Shown here one piece after another: positions 10,006 to 19,368 of a stretch of DNA of 64,000 nt. Source of the stretch: an uncultured Thermomicrobium sp. (GTDB taxonomy: Bacteria; Chloroflexota; Chloroflexia; Thermomicrobiales; Thermomicrobiaceae); the NCBI GenBank assembly GCA_938028665.1, contig CALIMB010000014.1, forward strand, positions 1-64,000. Reading direction: 5' to 3'. Position 1 is the stretch's first letter, and every line of letters begins with the position of its first letter. The notes under the pieces are model-generated. The model ran no database searches, was not told where the DNA came from, and was given only the letters and a program-made list of their open reading frames with translations. A program made the position numbers and the translations under genes.

Positions 10006-10497
10006 ATGGACAAACAGGAACTGATGGACCAGCTGGTGGAACACTATCGCCGTCCGCGCCACCGGCATCCGTTGGCGGAGGCGGACGTCGTGATGCCCGG
10101 TGGTAACCCAGGTTGTGGCGATATCGTGACCATTTACCTCAAGGTTGCCTCGGAGGGGCGTGTTGTTGCTGAGGCATCGTTTGAAGGCGAGGGTTGTACG
10201 ATCAGCCAAGCTGCTGCCGATATTTTGCTCGACGTCGTGAACGAGGAGCACTGGACGCTTGAGCAAGTCCTGAATGCAGACTACCATCTCATGGCTGATT
10301 TAATTGGTGAAGAGGCGGTCAAACTTCGCCCGCGTTGCGCCACGTTAGCTCTCGGAACGCTGAAGGCAGCAGTGACCAAGTACTTGCGTGACCGCTTACG
10401 GCGGGAGGCAGGACTCGACACGGTCGAACAGGAACATGAGCGTTTGGGCATTGTGACTGGTGAGCTGATCGAGCGACCACGGGGGATCTCAGGCTAG
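10006..10497 (+). CDS. Second SufU/NifU-like Fe-S scaffold protein
   Basis: MDKQELMDQLVEHYRRPRHRHPL...GNPGCGDIVTIYL...FEGEGCTISQAAADILLDVV...RPRCATLALGTLKAAV; three scaffold-type cysteines conserved. Confidence 0.87.
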   Translation: MDKQELMDQLVEHYRRPRHRHPLAEADVVMPGGNPGCGDIVTIYLKVASEGRVVAEASFEGEGCTISQAAADILLDVVNEEHWTLEQVLNADYHLMADLIGEEAVKLRPRCATLALGTLKAAVTKYLRDRLRREAGLDTVEQEHERLGIVTGELIERPRGISG

Positions 10498-10859
10498 GAC
10501 GCGCGGCGCTCGCGGCGAAGTTCCTGAACAAACGCTGCGAGATGTTCGCGTAGTTGTGGTCCGAACCCGCTAACTGTGACCAGGGTCGTCCCCCGTCGTC
10601 CGACGTTCGGCTGGACAAGGATCTCTGCGGTCACACGCGGCAGCACTCCTTCACGTTTCCCGATGACGTACACCTGGTTCGGCCGACCGGTGCGTCCAGC
10701 ACGATAACCGCGTGTCCTGAAGAAGGCGATGGCTCGCTCCAGCACTTCGTCCGCCTGTACATGTGTCACGACACGGCGCTGGAACGCGGTTCGGGTCATT
10801 TCCGCTGTCAGCGCCTCGCGAGACGGTGAACTGTCGCTATCGATCGGTTTCTCAGCCAT
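10494..10859 (-). CDS. Conserved hypothetical protein
   Basis: ORF from MAEKPIDSDSS; overlaps the upstream exonuclease gene boundary; no family recognised. Confidence 0.5.
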   Translation of the reverse strand: MAEKPIDSDSSPSREALTAEMTRTAFQRRVVTHVQADEVLERAIAFFRTRGYRAGRTGRPNQVYVIGKREGVLPRVTAEILVQPNVGRRGTTLVTVSGFGPQLREHLAAFVQELRRERRAS

Positions 10860-10921
10860 CCGGGTACTCCCCTCTGAGCCTGATCCCGCCTTAATCGGCC
10901 GGCGGTTTGGCGGCAGAGGTG

Positions 10922-11506
10922 TCAAAAGCGAAGTAGCTGACCACGCGCCATGGCGTGAACCAGCAGGCGACAGGCGTCCGCGTCAGCAGCGGCACGGTGT
11001 AGACCTGAATAGGACAGGCCTATGCGCTCAAGTGCCTCAGCTAACCGGTGGTAGCGACGCCAGGACGCAACCGGGGGCGGGCCCGCGTACTCGGCGAAAC
11101 GGTGCATCGCACAGTGCCAGTTCAGCTGGGGTGGCGGAAGCCTATAGCGGGCACAGGTCTGTGTGATCAGTCTCCGGTCGAAATCCGCGTTGTAGGTGAT
11201 AACCGGTTGACCCGAACGGAGTAACGTGCGCAGCTGGTGGTACACGACCGGCCATGACGGTGCGTAGATCAAGTCGGCATCAGTCAGGTTATGCACGTGG
11301 GCAGCCGCTGGATGGACCGGACAGGTGGGGTGGACAAGGCTATGCAAGAGCACGCGCCCGGCTCTATCAAGTACCGCAATCTCAATCACCTCGTCGAACC
11401 GACCCACACCGCTCGTCTCAGTGTCAAGGAACACGACACCGGGATGTGTAAGGATCGCTCGGGCCCAGTCACGCGCACGCCGTTGCGGCTGCATGGTCAG
11501 ACTCAC
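10922..11506 (-). CDS. DnaQ-like 3'-5' exonuclease
   Basis: VVFLDTETSGVGRFDEVIEIAVLDRAG...HPAAAHVHNLTDADL...VITYNADFDRRLI...HRAAADADACRLLVHAM (DEDD-type Exo I/II/III). Confidence 0.88.
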   Translation of the reverse strand: MSLTMQPQRRARDWARAILTHPGVVFLDTETSGVGRFDEVIEIAVLDRAGRVLLHSLVHPTCPVHPAAAHVHNLTDADLIYAPSWPVVYHQLRTLLRSGQPVITYNADFDRRLITQTCARYRLPPPQLNWHCAMHRFAEYAGPPPVASWRRYHRLAEALERIGLSYSGLHRAAADADACRLLVHAMARGQLLRF

Positions 11507-11509
11507 GTG

Positions 11510-12196
11510 TCACGCCAGCACAAAATATTCGCCCGGTTGGAGCACAACGCAGCGGGCTGCTGTCTGCTCCTCCACCGCCTTGGCGAAGGCGTGGGGATCT
11601 TGTTCGATGAGCGGGAAGGTGTTGTAGTGGCAAGGGATGACGACCCTGGGCTTCAAGAGTTTGACAGCCTTCACAGCATCTGCCGGTCCCATAGTAAAGT
11701 GATCGCCGATCGGGAGCACGGCAAGGTCAAGATCTTCATCGGCGATTAGCGCCAGATCGCCGAAGAGGCAGGTGTCACCCGCGAAGTAGAGGGTCTTTCC
11801 ACCCATCCGGACAACAAGACCAGCGGGGACACCCGGGGCGAGAAACTGCTCCCCATAGCTTGAGGTGTGCCATGCCGGAACCAGCTTAACCGACCCACCG
11901 TCAAAGCGTACCGTCCCGCCGTGGTTGGCCGGAATCGCCTCTGCACCTTGCTGTTGCAGGTAGCTGGCGAGCTCAAACGTCGCAATGACGGGCGCTTTCG
12001 TCCGCTTTGAGATCGCAAGCGCGTCCCCAACATGGTCGGCGTGCGCGTGCGTGAGCAGGATCGCGGTTGGCTGCAGCTCATCAGGACGGGCAGCAGCCTT
12101 CGGATTTCCGGTGAGGAACGGATCGATCACCACCTGCTTCCCGTCCGCTTCGAGTGCAAACGCGGCGTGCCCAAGATAGCGAACCGTGACGGCCAT
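11510..12196 (-). CDS. Metal-dependent hydrolase, UPF0173/MBL-fold
   Basis: MAVTVRYLGHAAFALEADGKQVVIDPFLTGNP...ILLTHAHADHVGDALAI...VNHGG/PIGDHFTMGPADAVKAVKLLKPRVVIPCHYNTFP; start at internal ATG with GGAGG upstream. Confidence 0.9.
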   Translation of the reverse strand: MAVTVRYLGHAAFALEADGKQVVIDPFLTGNPKAAARPDELQPTAILLTHAHADHVGDALAISKRTKAPVIATFELASYLQQQGAEAIPANHGGTVRFDGGSVKLVPAWHTSSYGEQFLAPGVPAGLVVRMGGKTLYFAGDTCLFGDLALIADEDLDLAVLPIGDHFTMGPADAVKAVKLLKPRVVIPCHYNTFPLIEQDPHAFAKAVEEQTAARCVVLQPGEYFVLA

Positions 12197-12254
12197 CGCT
12201 GTCTTCCCTCCTTTCGTGGCAGTCTCGTCCTGTCCGCCCACAGGATACCGTGTT

Positions 12255-13850
12255 TCAGGCTTCCCAGACGAGTCGGCCATCGACGATCGTGAAAAGTGTG
12301 CGAATCTGTGGAAGCTCCTCAGGATCAAGTTCCAGCGGATTACGGTCGATCGCTACAAGGTCGGCTAAGTATCTTGGCGCAATGCGACCCTTTTGGTGCT
12401 CATCGAAGCCCGCATAGGCCGCGCCGATCGTATAAAGGCGGAGCGCATCAAGTAGGCTCACCGTTTGCTCGGGGCCGAATGGTTGTCCAGTCCGTGTCTG
12501 ACGCAACACGGCAGCTTGGATACCAACCCAGGGGTCAGGGGGAATCACTGGTGCGTCAGAACTGAAAGCGACTGGAATACCACGCTTGAGCCAGCTTCGG
12601 GTTGGGTAGGCAAGTGAGAGCCAATCATCGCTGAAGTTACGCCGGTAGGAATCGCCAAGGTAGTAGCCAAAGGCTGGTTGCGGCACGGCAACAACGCCGA
12701 GCCTGGCCATCCGGTTGAGGAGGTCAGGGCGTAGCATGCCACAATGTTCGATCCGCCAACGGTGGTCTCGGATCGGGTAGCGCTGGAGTGCTCGCTCGAA
12801 GGCGGTCAACACCATTTCGATGGCACGATCACCAATGGCATGGGCGGCAGCCTGGCAGCCCAACCTCGCCACACGGGTAAACGCATCGTCCAGTTGTTCC
12901 TGAGTGTAGATGGCAATACCGTAATTTTCCGGTTCGTCGGGATACGGAATCGTCATCGCCGCGGTGCGGGCACCGCCAGCTCCGTCCTGCAAGAGCTTGA
13001 ACGCACCGATCCTGAGCCAGTCGTCTCCCAGACCCGAGCGGAGCCCCAGGCGTTCCGCAGGCTCTATCATCTGGTCGATCAGTAACATGACCTGTGAGCG
13101 AACAGGCAGCTCACCACGTTGCCGAAGGTTCTGATAGGCTTGGAGCTCTTCCGGTCGACTGATTCCCGCCTCGGTCACAGAAGTGATCCCGAGAGAGAGG
13201 AATCGTTGTCCAGCACGGTGTAATGCGTGCTCAAGATCGGTGATTGTTGGCTCCGGAACTCGGCGACGGACGAGTTCTTGGGCACGCTCCTGGAGAAGTC
13301 CAGTTGGCTCGCCCATCTCATCACGGACGATCCGTCCACCCTCTGGATCGGGGGTGTCGCGTGTGATGCCGGCCAGAGCCAACGCGGCACTATTGGCGAC
13401 TAACATATGTCCACATGTACGGATGAGCAGCGCTGGTCGGTCACCAGTCACTGTGTCCAAGTCCCAACGGGTCGGATGGCGGCGCACATCAAGCCGTGTA
13501 TCGTCGTACCCTCGTGCCAAGAGCCACTGACCAGATGGGAGTTTCCGTGCGGCCGTTTGCAGCCGTTCCAGCAGTTGCTCGAGAGTGGGGGCTACCTCAG
13601 GCGAAGCATCGACCCATCCCAGCGAGAGCCCGAGGCCGATGGGGTGGCAGTGCGCATCAATAAATCCTGGGAGAAGTGTCGCTCCCGCAAGATCCACGAC
13701 CTTCGTGGTCGGACCGATATCTCGTGCGATTTCATCATTATCCCCAACGGCGAGAACACGTCCATGCCAGATACTCACCGCTGTTGCCTGAGGTCTGGCT
13801 GGATCGAGTGTTATCACGTTGCCGTTGCGCAGAACTAGCTCGGCTGTCAT
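12255..13850 (-). CDS. Amidohydrolase family protein (YtcJ-like)
   Basis: LLPGFIDAHCHPIGLGLSL, HAIGDRAIEMVL, RIEHCGMLRPD, FSSDAPVIPPDPW motifs. Confidence 0.88.
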   Translation of the reverse strand: MTAELVLRNGNVITLDPARPQATAVSIWHGRVLAVGDNDEIARDIGPTTKVVDLAGATLLPGFIDAHCHPIGLGLSLGWVDASPEVAPTLEQLLERLQTAARKLPSGQWLLARGYDDTRLDVRRHPTRWDLDTVTGDRPALLIRTCGHMLVANSAALALAGITRDTPDPEGGRIVRDEMGEPTGLLQERAQELVRRRVPEPTITDLEHALHRAGQRFLSLGITSVTEAGISRPEELQAYQNLRQRGELPVRSQVMLLIDQMIEPAERLGLRSGLGDDWLRIGAFKLLQDGAGGARTAAMTIPYPDEPENYGIAIYTQEQLDDAFTRVARLGCQAAAHAIGDRAIEMVLTAFERALQRYPIRDHRWRIEHCGMLRPDLLNRMARLGVVAVPQPAFGYYLGDSYRRNFSDDWLSLAYPTRSWLKRGIPVAFSSDAPVIPPDPWVGIQAAVLRQTRTGQPFGPEQTVSLLDALRLYTIGAAYAGFDEHQKGRIAPRYLADLVAIDRNPLELDPEELPQIRTLFTIVDGRLVWEA

Positions 13851-13863
13851 CGCCGATCCCCTT

Positions 13864-15471
13864 TCACTCTGCGCCGGGCCGAACGTAGCTCACACGACCG
13901 TCAACAATGGTGTAGTCGACGCGGACGGTACTGAGCTCTTCCGGAGCGACGCCGCGTAGGTCGGTTTCCAGCACTGCGAGATCAGCGAGCTTGCCTGGTT
14001 CGAGTGTCCCCTTCTCGCGTTCCTCGAAGCTCGCGTAGGCACCGTTTACTGTGTAGATGCGAATCGCCTCTTCGAGTGTCACGCATTCCTCTGGCCACAA
14101 CACCTGCCCGGCGGTGTTGCGCCGTGTCACCATCGTCTGGATGCCGAGCATCGCACTGGGCGAACAGACGGGTGTGTCAGTACTTGCAGCGGCGACAATA
14201 CCGCGGTCGAGGAAGGTGCGGAGCGGATAGGCGTAGCGGAGTCGCTCATGTCCAAGACCACTGAGGTAGACCTCTTGGAAATCATGAAGGAACGTCGTGC
14301 CAGGGATCGGAACTGCCCCAAGCTGTGCGATCCGCTCAATGAGGTCCGGGCGAAGGATGCTACAGTGCTCGATGCGATGACGGTGATCCGGTCGTGGGTC
14401 GAGCTGCAGTGCCTCTTCGAAAGCATCTAGAAGAAGTTCGATTGCCGCGTCGCCAATGGCGTGGGCGCAGCACTGGAACCCTGCGCGATGAGCCTCGACA
14501 ATCTTGCGCTTCATCATCTCCGGATCTTCCATCCAGAGGCCGTAGGTCTCGGGGCGATCCAGGTACGGTGCGGACATTCGGGCAGTTCGTCCGCCAATAC
14601 TCCCGTCCAGGAACAATTTGGCGGGGCCAATCCGCAACCAGGCATCGCCAAAGCCGCTGCGGATACCAAGCTCACGGCAGGGCTCGAAGAGAGCATTGAT
14701 GAGGATCATGAGCGAAGTTCGTACTGGCAGTTCATGCCGTCCAGCCAATGTCTGGTAGGCAAGGAGCTCTTCTGCTCGTCCAATTCCAGCTTCTTGGACG
14801 CTGGTCACGCCGTGCTCAAGAAAGGTAAGACCGGCCTGGCGAATCGCCGCCGCGAGGTCTTCAACTGCTGGCGGTGGGAGCTTGGCTCGCACCAGCTGGA
14901 GTGCTGTCTCACGCAGGATGCCAGTTGGTGTACCATCGGCCGCACGGTCGATCATCCCTCCGGGCGGGTCGGGGGTTGCCGATCCGATACCAGCGAGTTC
15001 AAGCGCTCGACTGTTCACGACACCAACATGGCCACAGGCGCGGATGAGGAGGACGGGGTGCTCCCGTGTTGCTTGGTCAAGGTCGTGGCGTGTGGGGTGA
15101 CGTTGCTCCATGAGATGTGCTTGGTCGTATCCGCGCGCGACGATCCACGTTCCCGGCGGTTGGGTTGCTGCGCGTTCGGTGATCCGCTGCACGATATCAG
15201 CAATGCTGTAGTTGGGCGGCGTGCGTGCGTCGACCTCGCGCAAGCTAAGTCCGAGGGCGATCGGGTGGCAATGGGCATCGTTGAAACCAGGAACAACCGT
15301 CCGGCCGTGGAGCGGGATGAGGTCAGTGGCCGGGCCAGCGAGCGCTTGCACCGCAGCGTCGGTGCCAACGGCGAGGATTCGATTGCCTCGGATTGCCACC
15401 GCACTCGCCGGTGCTGCGCCGGGAACTGCCGTCACAACATGTCCACCGTAGAGAATCAGATCAGCTGGCAT
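13864..15471 (-). CDS. Amidohydrolase family protein (YtcJ-like), tandem paralogue
   Basis: VVPGFNDAHCHPIALGLSL, HAIGDAAIELLL, RIEHCSILRPD, ASTDTPVCSPSAM; alignable over full length with the 12255..13850 product. Confidence 0.88.
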   Translation of the reverse strand: MPADLILYGGHVVTAVPGAAPASAVAIRGNRILAVGTDAAVQALAGPATDLIPLHGRTVVPGFNDAHCHPIALGLSLREVDARTPPNYSIADIVQRITERAATQPPGTWIVARGYDQAHLMEQRHPTRHDLDQATREHPVLLIRACGHVGVVNSRALELAGIGSATPDPPGGMIDRAADGTPTGILRETALQLVRAKLPPPAVEDLAAAIRQAGLTFLEHGVTSVQEAGIGRAEELLAYQTLAGRHELPVRTSLMILINALFEPCRELGIRSGFGDAWLRIGPAKLFLDGSIGGRTARMSAPYLDRPETYGLWMEDPEMMKRKIVEAHRAGFQCCAHAIGDAAIELLLDAFEEALQLDPRPDHRHRIEHCSILRPDLIERIAQLGAVPIPGTTFLHDFQEVYLSGLGHERLRYAYPLRTFLDRGIVAAASTDTPVCSPSAMLGIQTMVTRRNTAGQVLWPEECVTLEEAIRIYTVNGAYASFEEREKGTLEPGKLADLAVLETDLRGVAPEELSTVRVDYTIVDGRVSYVRPGAE

Positions 15472-15768
15472 CCGCGCGCTCCATTCCCTCTGTACGGCAG
15501 CGTAGCATGATAGCCAGTCGAGTGCTACGGTTGCACGCCGAGGCAGGCGAGAGTGCCACGCGCGCCTTTGAGACTCGTGTCGCCGTCGAGCGCCCTACCA
15601 GACTCAGCGATGACGACGTTTGCCTGTTCACGTGCCTTACAGGCATGTCCCCTGCCCGTCTTGCATCTCACCCAAGATGCTCGCGTTTCCCATCCGGGCA
15701 GGAGCGAGCTCTAGACCACACTGATACTGTCCGGCATGAATTGCAGCCGAGGGCAGCCAGAGTGGGGA

Positions 15769-16738
15769 TCAGAGCATCTTGTGTAGAAAGCCGATGGTAG
15801 CCGCACGCGCGCAGGCGGGAAACGCTGCGTCGATGTTGCCAAGGAGAGATTCGGTCGTACCGAATGAGAACCGCAGGTAGGCTCTGTCAGGAGACTGTTC
15901 AACACGTTTCGCGAGCCGCTGCTGGGTGCGCTCGGCGTTGTGGCGTGGGTCAGCATCCTCTCCGAGGACTGCTTGTACCCCTGGCTCAGCTGCTGGCCGG
16001 TAGGCCGGAATTGACCGAAAAGTAGCAATGCGCCAGAGTGTTTCAACTTCTGCCTCCGGCATGGCGACGCGCCCACCGATCGTCGAATCTTTGACGAAAA
16101 AAGAGTCTTTTCGCGATGCTCATAGCCGCGGATCATCTGGTCCTGCTTAATCGTGCCTTGCAGTCGAGCCACAGTGCCGTCTGGTAGATAATCCCCGGTC
16201 ACAAGCTTCTCGAGGCGTTGGATCGTGTCCCCTTCGAGTGCGCGCCCGGAGACTGAACGGCGCGAACAACGGTCCACATTGACGGGGTCCGACATGCTGG
16301 TCGTCCGCTTTTGATTGAGGCAATGTGCCGAGCTTTGCCTGGGCGCGCTGGATGCCGAAAGATGAGAGAACCATCACCGCCGAAACTGGCATGCGGTTGC
16401 TCCACCTCTGAAACTCATGCGTCATCCACTCAAGAAAGACCTTGTGTGGACTGGCTGTTGGTAGGGGAGTCGGGTGGGCTCTGGGAAGCGCCGTAGGTGT
16501 AGGATCGGGGATCGCCGCGGCACCGCCAGATGGCATCGCTGACGGTGTGGCTTGTGGGGTGCGTGGCACGATCGCAGGATTGTTTGGTACGAGGTCACAG
16601 GTGATGGTCAGAAGAAGGTGTCCGCTTCGGATAGCCTGCACCCGTGGCGTCGCAGGCGGTGGAGACGAGCGCGAGCGCCAAGAGAAAGAGAACAGCTGGT
16701 AGCGAAGTCGTTCGACCGGTACTGGACGACTGCGTCAT
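15769..16738 (-). pseudogene. Decayed secreted lipoprotein with Pro/Thr linker (multiple frameshifts)
   Basis: Signal MTQSSSTGRTTSLPAVLFLLALALVSTACDATG (start 16738, GGAGG upstream), then in other frames PRTPQATPSAMPSGG..PTALPRAHPTPLPT, GDTIQRLEKLVTGDYLPDGTVARLQGTIKQDQMIRGYEHREK and DSFFVKDSTIGGRVAMPEAEVETLWRIATFRSIPAYR...AYLRFSFGTTESLLGNIDAAF. The HREK/DSFF junction is rejoined by restoring 1 nt near 16110. Confidence 0.6.
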
Positions 16739-17030
16739 TGTTTTCCTCCCTCGTCGAGTGAAGGCGAATGCGGGTGTATCGAAGAAGACGAGGGAGCACG
16801 TGTGTGCGGCGCTGCCAGGCTCAAGGTACCGTGCCAGCTTCTGGGGGAGTGCCGGGCGGGGCATTTGGTGGGAACCTCCGAGCTTCTTGGTTACAGCTTC
16901 AGCGTCATTCCTGGAAAGCCAGCCGCACGTACCATCGCGACGTTGCCCTTTTGGAACGGTGTTGGAGCGATGAGTTACGGACCTGCCAGTATGGCCTTCG
17001 CGGACTCAGCTGTGTATGCATCATGAATGT

Positions 17031-17858
17031 TCAGGAGAACCCATTTGCAGCTCGCGCTCTCTCCCGCCACCAAAGCGCTACATGGTCGGCCCGGGCGATC
17101 CACACGTCACCGAGTGCGATGACGAAGTCCAAGAACTGCGCCAGAGCGCGCGAAGGTCCTGGGCGCCCGCAGATCCAGGGATGGAGTGTTAGGCACATTA
17201 GCTTGCCCTCGGCGCGCAAAACTTCGAGGTCCTCGCGCCAAAATTCGGTGACAAGCCTGGGTGGAAGAGCGTGCTCGATGAAGAACGTATAATCGTCCCA
17301 CCAGCGAGATGGAGGCAACTGAATGACCGGAGGACGCGTCGGATCGGGGCGCATGGGGACGGGAAGATCGCCAAGAGCCAGATCCATGTTCCACTGAAAG
17401 TCGAGCTCTTGAAGGAGCGCGAGTGTGTCTGGGGTAGCTTGCCAGAAGGGCGTTTTATGACCCACCGGTGTTGTCCTCGCAAGTTCGCTGAGGAGGTCAC
17501 GTGTCCGGATCATGTCTGCACGCTGTTCCTCGCGAGTCATCTGGGTATAGGGACGGTGATCCCACCCATGCGTGGCGATCTCATGACCTGCCTCCGCGAC
17601 GGCACGCACAGCATCGGGTCGTTCCTCAGCGGCAAGGCCGACCCAGCAAAAGGTCGCTTTCACGTCGTAGTCGGCGAGAAGCTCCAAGAGACGTGTGATG
17701 CCGGCCTCAAGGTCGTACTTTGCTTGGGCACGCCAGTACCAGTCTGACTCACCGTGCTGCGTGATGACCCCGTATTCGCCAGCGACGTCAATAGAGACGA
17801 CAAGCGCGGCGCGATGGCCCGCCGGCCACACGGGAATAGTGCGCTTCTCCTGACTCAT
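17031..17858 (-). CDS. Polysaccharide deacetylase family protein
   Basis: ALVVSIDVAGEYGV...YDVKATFCWVGLAAEERPDAVRAVAEAGHEIATHGWDHRPYTQMTREEQRADMIRTRDLL...HPWICGRPGPSRAL. Confidence 0.88.
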   Translation of the reverse strand: MSQEKRTIPVWPAGHRAALVVSIDVAGEYGVITQHGESDWYWRAQAKYDLEAGITRLLELLADYDVKATFCWVGLAAEERPDAVRAVAEAGHEIATHGWDHRPYTQMTREEQRADMIRTRDLLSELARTTPVGHKTPFWQATPDTLALLQELDFQWNMDLALGDLPVPMRPDPTRPPVIQLPPSRWWDDYTFFIEHALPPRLVTEFWREDLEVLRAEGKLMCLTLHPWICGRPGPSRALAQFLDFVIALGDVWIARADHVALWWRERARAANGFS

Positions 17859-19054
17859 CCGCTGGCTCTCCCGGTTTTGGCAAGTTCAGAACGCACTGTG
17901 AGGAGCGCTTCGATGAGATGCTCAATATCGTCTTCGGTATTGTAGAAGCCAGCTGAGAGACGCACGCTGTAGGGGTGAGCAATCCAGCGAACGATGATAT
18001 TGCGATCGGCTAGCGCTTCCACCAGTTGCTGTGGATCGCAGCCGTGGACAGTAAAGCTCACAAGGCCGGCCATCCGATCAGGGGGTGTCAAGATCTCCAC
18101 ACCTTCCAGCTCGGCAAGACGGTGCCAAGCATAGTGACCCAGGTCGGCAATGCGACTGTAGATCCAGTCATAACCCACAGTTTCCCGTAACCACTGGAGC
18201 GCGGCAACTTGCCCGGCAATTGCTGGCATATGCATACCGCCCACCTCGAAGCGCTCTGCAGTCGGTTTGGGTACAAAGAACCCGCCGATCGGTTCAAGTG
18301 CCCCCTGGACCAGGGAGGCATAGCCGACGATAGTCAACTGAAGCTGATCGAGTGCATCGTCTGAGAAATAGACTGCTCCCGTGCCTTCCGGACCACACAG
18401 CCACTTTTGGCCGGGGATGGCGTACACGTCGACACCGAGCTCCTTCACGTTCACCGGGATAGAGCCAGCTGACTGGGCACCGTCGATGACTACCAGTGCT
18501 CCAACTCGGTGTGCGAGCTCAGTGATCTCCCTGAGTGGCAGCACCGCGCCAGTGTTCCATGTCAAGTGCGAGAGGACGACCATACGGGTTTGTGGACGAA
18601 TCAGGCGCGCGATGGTACTGACAACATCGCCTGCACCGGTACCGAGGCGCGCTGTCCGGACAGTGACGCCGAAACGCCGCGCGACGTTGAAGATCGGTCC
18701 TTGGGCACCAGGATGCTCCATGTCAGTCGTGACAATCTCGTCCCCCGGTTGCCAGTTCCGCCCCATGATTGCCAAATTGATGCCGTCGGTTGTGTGTCGT
18801 GTGAGCGCAATCTGGTCAGGACGACAACCAAGAAGGAATGCAACCTCCTGTCTCGCCGCTGCCTTAAGTTGGGTCGTGTATTCATAGTTTTCACGCGTAA
18901 TTCGCCCGTTGGCAAACTCCCGTTCGGTCACGGAGCGCATTGCGTCCAGCACCACGCTCGGCATCGGTCCGTACGTGCCCGTATTGAGATAGATATGCTC
19001 GCGCACCGCCGGCATGGCTGCACGGATAACCTCGATCTTGGTGTCCTTGTGCAT
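17855..19054 (-). CDS. Aminotransferase class V-fold PLP enzyme
   Basis: HIYLNTGTYGPMP...IALTRHTTDGINLAI...VLSHLTWNTGAVLPLREI...LVVIDGAQSAGSIPVNVKELGVDVYAIPGQKWLCGPEGTGAVYFS; start at MHKDTKIEV. Confidence 0.87.
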   Translation of the reverse strand: MHKDTKIEVIRAAMPAVREHIYLNTGTYGPMPSVVLDAMRSVTEREFANGRITRENYEYTTQLKAAARQEVAFLLGCRPDQIALTRHTTDGINLAIMGRNWQPGDEIVTTDMEHPGAQGPIFNVARRFGVTVRTARLGTGAGDVVSTIARLIRPQTRMVVLSHLTWNTGAVLPLREITELAHRVGALVVIDGAQSAGSIPVNVKELGVDVYAIPGQKWLCGPEGTGAVYFSDDALDQLQLTIVGYASLVQGALEPIGGFFVPKPTAERFEVGGMHMPAIAGQVAALQWLRETVGYDWIYSRIADLGHYAWHRLAELEGVEILTPPDRMAGLVSFTVHGCDPQQLVEALADRNIIVRWIAHPYSVRLSAGFYNTEDDIEHLIEALLTVRSELAKTGRASG

Positions 19055-19368
19055 CTTCCTGCTCCGATCGTCCGCTCGTCGTACGCTATCGGGCGCTGTG
19101 TACCGCGGGAGTGCTGACTCGTCAAGCTGGGTGCACCATGCGGCCAAGAAGCGAGTAGCAAGGTGCTGCCTCTGGAAGTGTTTCCTCCGTGTTCCTCCTG
19201 TTCTGGAGTGTGCGCCGCTGCTTGGCCTGTGCGCTGCACAGCACGAAGGAACCTTCAGTGATCCAACTCGAGTATCGGAGGATTGTTCAACAATGGGCAG
19301 GCCAAAGGGCGGCCGGGTGGACGAGGCTGATGCGCGGAAGGCACTGCGCAGGGGAACGAAAAGGCTGG

